From contig OX638134.1 in assembly GCA_951804985.1 (NCBI GenBank), forward strand, positions 77,851,679 through 77,915,678: a stretch of DNA of 64,000 bases. The letters are read 5' to 3'. A program made the position numbers and the translations under genes. The notes under the pieces were generated by a model. It did not search any database, was not told the DNA's origin, and was given only the letters and a program-made list of their open reading frames with translations. Source of the DNA: Dryomyza anilis (lineage: Eukaryota > Arthropoda > Insecta > Diptera > Dryomyzidae). Shown here piece after piece: positions 58,746 through 64,000 of this stretch (positions are counted from its first letter, which is position 1; each line of letters opens with the position of its first letter).

Positions 58746-60817
58746 AAGAAATGGAAACTAGAAAATATCTTCTAATTTTGAGAAAATATTTTCTTATTAT
58801 TTTAAAACATTTATGTATTAAGAAAATATATTCTTAAAACGAGTAACTATTCACTTAATTTTAAAATTTTTATTATATTCAATTTTTTTGTAAACTTAAA
58901 CCTCGCAAACCTCTAATGCCGTTACTAGCTAAAAACAGTTGATTCAGAAAATCTAACAAAAAGCACGAACAAAAAATCGTTTTATCCTTAAAACGAAGTC
59001 AAGACAGAAAAAGCAAGCAGTGGCAAAAGTTTGTCTACGTGCGGAGCAAAAACAACAAAAAATAAAAATAGAACAAAATAGAATAATAAAATAAAATACA
59101 GCAAAAAAAAAAGATCAACTGACAGACTGGCGACGTGAAGGATGCGCAACGGCGACACCCACAAAAAAAAAGAGCGACATTTGGATGCTACGATGTTTGG
59201 AGAATGTGGCTGCAATGAAGGATGCTGTGGAGGAACGGAAGAAACAAGCAATAAGTAGAAATGTATTTTGTGGGTTGTGAGCCGTTCTACCGTTTTTAGG
59301 ATGCAATGGGAAACTGCTTTTTTGTTGCTTTTGTTAATTTTGTTGTTGTTGGCAACAGCAGCTACAACGAGATTTTAAAACGACGACGAAGACAACAACT
59401 ACAGCATGGAGCCTGAAAAACTTATTTAGAGAAATGAATTTTGTATGAAGCACCCGATGCGCGGCACAGTGGAGCCAAAAGGCAAAATTAAATTATAAAA
59501 AAAAATGTTATGAGCAGCAGTAAAAGCAATAAACAGCAACAACAGTTGCAGCAAAAAAGAAAAACAATTGAAAAAGTAATAAAAAAAAAAATAACGAAGA
59601 CGAAGCACGGCAAAAAATGACACAGAATCCTTAATAAAGTGGGTGGTAGTGACGCCAAGTGGCAGGCAGCACATGTTGTCATTGTTGCTGTTATCGCTGT
59701 TATCCCTGTTGCCACTACTGCTGCTGTTAGTTTCATCGTCGCTGGCGCTGTCATTTTTGTTGGTTTTACTAACTTGGCAGGCATTTAGGCTGACAGCCAG
59801 GACGACGCGCTTATTTTCGACTTTTTATTTAATTTTTTGTTATACTTTTTTTGTTTGTTTCGAAAATTATTTTATTTTATTTTAGCTAGGCTCGATTTTA
59901 AGCATTGTTTGCCTTTGCTGCCGCTTTATTGGTTTTTATTGCGCGAATTTTAGATGAGTTTTATTTCTGTAGAACTTGGCGGATACAATGATGTTGATGA
60001 TGATGTTGACGGCGACGAGGATGATGATATGGATAAGGATACTGTTGAAGACAAATAGGAGCTTTGAGTGTAGCAGGTAATGGTAATGAAGTCGAGAGCG
60101 ATATAATATGGCTTAGGAGATATGAAGAACAAGGTTAAGAAAGCTGCCGAAGGTGCAGACTGTGGAGATTTAATAGAAGAAGTTTTGAAGAGTTGATCTT
60201 TGAAACTGAGTTTCTTAAATATTCAAATTTCTAAGAGTAAACATTGTTTTGAGAAAATCCTATCACCTTTTAACTTTCGAAGAGTTTCCGAACTAGGTTT
60301 GCAACATATCTGTCGATATGTTGAAAGTAGATAATAGTAATTATTCTAGATATGCAGAGATTATATTCTTAGGTATAAAAAAGTAACTAAGAGTAATTAT
60401 TCTTGAAATTCAGAGGTTAATTTCGAAGCTACCTTATTTGATAATTAAGTGAATCTGTTTCTTAAAATCCAGAAAGTACTGTTTAGCTATATATAACACC
60501 GTATATTTCTTGTTTTATTCTGGATTTTAGAATATGTTTTCCTTTGTTCAGAGGTTTTATTAAGAAGGTTTTTGAAAAAAAATTTTGAAACAATATTTTT
60601 TGATGAAGCCGGTTTGAAGAAAGATAATTTTTAGAATTCGTAAAGTAAAGCAAAAGAAGAGTGATATTATGATATTATTTTAATATGGGAAACATTTAAT
60701 AGAAAAATTATATGAGAAGTTAAAGTTGGAATTTTTAAAGATGCAAAAAGTTAAAAGAACAATAAAAATGAAAAAACCTTACTCTGAATAACGATGTTCT
60801 TTGCAGATGCCGAATAG
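58746..60817. other. Opa-type island and AT-rich DNA
   Basis: Bases 58910-60060 are moderately GC-rich with CAACAACA, GTTGCTGTTATCGCTGTTAT and GATGATGAT runs. Frames of 60-98 codons on both strands are simple sequence. 60060-60817 is AT-rich and unique-looking. Apart from the small ORF at 59954 and the exon-like ORF at 60818, no gene is supported. Confidence 0.45.
59954..60058 (+). other. Small acidic ORF (34 codons)
   Basis: ATGAGTTTTATTTCTG follows an acceptor-like GCGCGAATTTTAG. The frame reads MSFISVELGGYNDVDDDVDG and then more Asp/Glu to a TAG at 60056. The acidic run is encoded by GAT-rich simple sequence, so chance is the default explanation. It is noted because it lies in the same + orientation upstream of the exon-like ORF at 60818-61108. 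Confidence 0.2.
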
Positions 60818-61108
60818 GAGCTATATTTAAAAATAGATAGTTTTTTCACTTTAGAAGATGAAGGAAAACTCAAAAAGATGAAAGACGTCGAAAAGTGGTT
60901 GAAGATTGTAGTGAAGTTGTTACGTACTGACAAAATGAACGAAGAACTGGTGGTTAATACGTTTGTCGGTTTAGATGGCATCATGTGTATTTGCCATGAT
61001 TTTCTTTATTTTTTTTCTGGTATGAATTATATAAGAATGGCAAACCCGCAGGCACTCGATGAAGTCATGCGGAATTCAAAGTTATTATCCAATTTCATAA
61101 ATGAGTAA
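60818..61108 (+). CDS. Candidate terminal exon or small unknown protein
   Basis: The frame is open from 60818 (after TAG at 60815) to TAA at 61106. The first ATG is at 60878, giving 76 residues; the open part before it reads LEDEGKLKK in the same style. The sequence is compositionally protein-like rather than simple repeat: KMKDVEKWLKIVVKLLR resembles an amphipathic helix, FVGLDGIMCICHDFLYFFSG is a hydrophobic stretch, and it ends SKLLSNFINE. A TTCTTTGCAG acceptor-like site ends at 60806 and an AATAAA lies about 20 bases after the stop, so it could be a last exon whose upstream exons I cannot identify. I do not recognise the family. A decayed gene or chance remains possible. Confidence 0.35.
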   Translation, partial: ELYLKIDSFFTLEDEGKLKKMKDVEKWLKIVVKLLRTDKMNEELVVNTFVGLDGIMCICHDFLYFFSGMNYIRMANPQALDEVMRNSKLLSNFINE

Positions 61109-61126
61109 CTCGATAAACTTGAATTG

Positions 61127-61132
61127 AATAAA
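61127..61132 (+). terminator. Poly(A) signal after the candidate exon
   Basis: AATAAA occurs 18 bases after the stop of the 60818-61108 frame, with a second AATAAA at about 61168. In DNA this AT-rich, such hexamers are common. Confidence 0.25.
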
Positions 61133-61174
61133 TGCAATATAGATATTACTTAATATGGAATTCAAAAAATAAAA

Positions 61175-62910
61175 ACAGTTTTAATGAAAATTAAATTTTT
61201 TAAGAAAAATTGAAATTTAAGTGAAAAATTGAAAATTTGAAGTTTTAGCGAAAAATTAGATTTTAAAGAAAAATCGTTTTAAGTAAAAATTTTTATTTTA
61301 ATTGAATTTTGAGTAAAAAATTAAATTTTTAATGAAAAATTTAATTTGTTAACTACAAATTTTTAGTGAAAAAATTAATTTTTAGTAAAAAATTTAATTT
61401 TAGTGAAAAATTCAATTTTTAATGAAACATTGAATTTTTAGTGAAAAAATTAATTTTTAGTGAAAAATTGAATTTTTAGTGGAAAATTGATTTTTTAGTG
61501 GAAAATTGAATTTTTATTGAAATATTGAATGTTTAGTGAAAAATTAAATTTTTAGTGAAAAATCGAATGTTTAGTGAAAAATTGAATTATTAGTGGAAAA
61601 TTGAATGTTTAGTGAAAAATTGAATTTTTAGTGATAAATTGAATTTTTCGTGAAAAATTGAATTTTTAGTGAAAAATTGAATTTTTAGTGAAAAATTGAA
61701 TTTTTAGTGAAAAATTGAATTTTTAGTGAAAATTTTAATTTTTAGTGAAAAATTGAATTTTTAGTGAAAATATTGATTTTTAGTGAAAAATTTAATTTTT
61801 AGTGAAAAATTTAATTTTTAGTGAAAAATTTAATTTTTAGTGAAAAATTTAATTTTTAGTGAAAAATTTAATTTTTAGTGAGAAATTGAATATTTAGTGA
61901 AAATTGAATTTTTAGTGAAAAATTGAATTTTTAGTGAAAATTTTACTTTTTAGTGAAAATTTTAATTTTTAGTGAAAAATTGAATTTTTAGTGAAAATTG
62001 AAAAATTGAATTTTTAGTGAAAAATTGAATGTCTAGTGAAAAATAGAATGTTAAGTGAAAAATTGAATTTTTGAAGAAAAATTGAATTTTTAGTTAAAAA
62101 TTGAATTTTTAGTGAAAATTTTAATTTTTAGTGAAAATTTTAATTTTTAGTGAAATATTGAATTTTTAGTGAAAAATTGAATTTTTAGTTAAAAATTGAA
62201 TTTTTAGTGAAAATTTGAATTTTTAGTGAAAAATGGAATTTTTAGTGAAAAATTTAATTTTTAGTGAAAAATTGAATTTTTAGTGAAAAATTGAATTTTT
62301 AGTGAAAAATTGAATTTTTAGTGAAAAATCGAATTTCTAGTGAAAAATTGAATTTTTAGTGAAAAATTGAATTTTTAGTGAAAAATTGAATTTTTAGTGA
62401 AAAATTTAATTTTTAGTGAAAAATTTAATTTTTAGTGCAAAATTGAATGTTTAGTGAAAATTTGAATTTTTAGTGAAAAATCGAATGTTTAGTGAAAAAT
62501 TGAATTTATAGTGAAAAATTTAATTTTTAGTGAAAAAATGAATTTTTAGTGTAAATTTTAATTTTTAGTGAAAAATTGAATTTTTAGTGAAAAATTGAAT
62601 TTTTAGCTAAAAATTGAAATTTTAGTGAAAAATTGAAATTTTAGTGAAAAATTGAATTTTTTAGTGAAAAATTGAATTTTTAGTGAAAATTTAAATTTTT
62701 AATGAAAAATTGAATTTTTAGTGAAAATTTAAATTTTTAATGAAAAATTGAATTTTTAGTGAAAAATTGAGTTTTTAGTGAAAAATTGAATGTTTAGTGA
62801 AAAATTGAATTGTTAGTGAAAAATTGAATGTTTAGTGAAAAATTGAATTTTTAGTGGAAAATTTAATTTTTAGTGGAAAATTCAATTTTTAGTGAAAAAT
62901 GGAAAATAGA
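61175..62910 (+). repeat. 19-bp hairpin minisatellite array F
   Basis: Roughly 90 units of the AATTTTTAGTGAAAAATTG family, drifted at the left edge (to about 61420) and well conserved at 61620-62460. Common variants are AATGTTTAGTG and AAATTTAATTTTTAGTG. Confidence 0.95.
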
Positions 62911-64000
62911 ATAAGAACTGAAAATTTTTTTTTTTTTTTTAATTATATTTTCACCACTATATTTCATGCTGAAATTTGAGCTCTAACACTAAGCTCCACT
63001 AAATTTATAAAATACTTAAGACCTTTTCAACATTTTTCGACACTAATCGCGATTAATTTTTTTCCATTTTGGCAAAAAGCACCACGTATTAACAGCATTT
63101 CTTGAAAATGCCGACAAAAGCAACTGGCAATAAATGAGGCAAAATAAATGGCATATAATAATAGAGACAGACGAATGGACGGACAGATAGACAGACGGTC
63201 GGACAGACAGACTAACAATAGCACCAAATGTGCGCTCGTTTGCTTCGCTTTTATGTTTGGCAAACAACGACGATTGATGAAAGCAAAAAAAAAAGTAGCG
63301 AACAAAACCACGCTACGATTTCGAAAATGTCTAAAAATCCGCATAAAGTGCTGAACCCAACCACAGAAATAACAACAAAAATTGCCAAACACCCACCAAC
63401 TAAAGCAGTAGCAGCAACAACAAGAACCACGCATCGTCCTTGCTGAAGGATGCAGACAATAGAAGCGCGACGCAAGTATTGAGCACCCTCTCAACATTTA
63501 CGACGCGGACAGAATACAAAGTAACTAAGACTACAACAAAAACAACAAGAACAACAACAACAAATTTATTCTACGACACCGACTTAGTATATCCTTGGAT
63601 CCTTAGAAAATACAACAACAATGAAAATAATAATGGCAAATACAACGTCATATTAAAAGCACAACTTAAAGCGCAAATAATAGAGAAACAAGACAAACAA
63701 CAAAAGCACAAAATACAACAAAAGAAGGACGACGACGATGTCGACAGTAGCTACAACAAAAACAACAACAAAAATATTTGCAACACAAAATATAAGAAAA
63801 ACTTCAAGAAATGGCTAAGTCTTGGTAATATGAAAAATAAATGAAGAATAAGTCGACATATCGGAAAGAGTAGAGAAAGATCTAAAGGAATAAGTAAGGA
63901 ATGAGTAAAGGAAGGTGTAAAAACTGGAGTCAATGGAGGGTAAAGGAAAATGTCGGAGGGTCTAAAGGAACAAGTATGGAATAAGTAAAGTAACAAGTAA
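62911..64000. other. Opa-type island at the window end
   Basis: A poly(T) run at 62927-62940 is followed by unique-looking DNA with ACAGACGGACAGATAGAC-type runs (63165-63213) and CAACAACAAGAACAAC runs. An open frame at 63440-63844 (134 codons, starting at TTG, no early ATG) is rich in Asn, Lys and Thr from simple repeats. The last 150 bases are GGAATAAGTAAAGGAA-type purine-rich repeats. No gene is called. Confidence 0.45.

Noticed and set aside
63440..63844. 134-codon Asn/Lys/Thr-rich frame containing a YPW-like tripeptide
   Set aside because: A homeobox-type hexapeptide was considered, but there is no homeodomain, no early ATG, and the composition follows CAA/AAC/AAA simple sequence.
1..64000. 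LTR retrotransposon or endogenous retrovirus
   Set aside because: I found no long terminal direct repeats, primer-binding site, gag zinc knuckle or integrase motif anywhere in the window.

Overview
This window looks like eukaryotic, insect DNA, most likely from a schizophoran fly (a tephritid or a near relative). It is very AT-rich. It has no bacterial-style gene packing, it carries many CAA/CAG ('opa'-type) runs in apparently non-coding DNA, and its recognisable genes are insect transposons: an RTE-clade non-LTR retrotransposon, a Tc1/mariner-type transposase, a jockey-like reverse transcriptase scrap and DINE-1/mini-me-like interspersed elements. The family assignments come from memory of motifs, not from a search. 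I see no complete host gene. The likeliest setting is a very large intron or heterochromatic intergenic DNA.

Layout. 1-8.2 kb: AT-rich DNA with a 25-bp hairpin minisatellite (1.1-1.85 kb), a DINE-like remnant (3.8-5.2 kb) and a 1.7-kb T/G-only tract (5.35-7.08 kb). 8.2-13.6 kb: CAA/CAG-rich islands, a 19-bp hairpin minisatellite, small inverted-repeat elements and a 519-bp palindrome built from Tc1-like ends. 13.63-24.23 kb: a 10.6-kb foldback element with 163-bp outer terminal repeats, arms made of 173-bp satellite monomers in opposite orientation, a 15-nt centre and a 9-bp target duplication. 24.2-37.3 kb: a second T/G tract, opa islands, another 19-bp array, a complete composite interspersed element (33.04-34.0 kb) and a quieter AT-rich stretch with one exon-like 41-nt segment. 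37.3-40.0 kb: the largest 19-bp array. 41.2-45.6 kb: two more composite-element copies, a GC-richer island, the decayed Tc1-like transposase, and an RT scrap abutting a tRNA-derived sequence. 47.3-51.3 kb: 15-bp arrays and a TTCATCA/TGATGAA repeat field. 52.3-62.9 kb: three 19-bp arrays, one of them split by an apparently full-length RTE retrotransposon (55.37-58.68 kb), plus a terminal-exon-like ORF with a poly(A) signal near 61 kb.

How the parts relate. The window records successive layers of repeats. Hairpin minisatellites grew between and around unique islands. Interspersed elements carrying their own 15-bp arrays were dropped in. A Tc1-like family left one coding relic and one palindromic derivative. 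A 9-bp-TSD foldback element expanded a satellite inside its own terminal repeats. An RTE element inserted recently into a minisatellite. The only long intact coding frame is the RTE protein.
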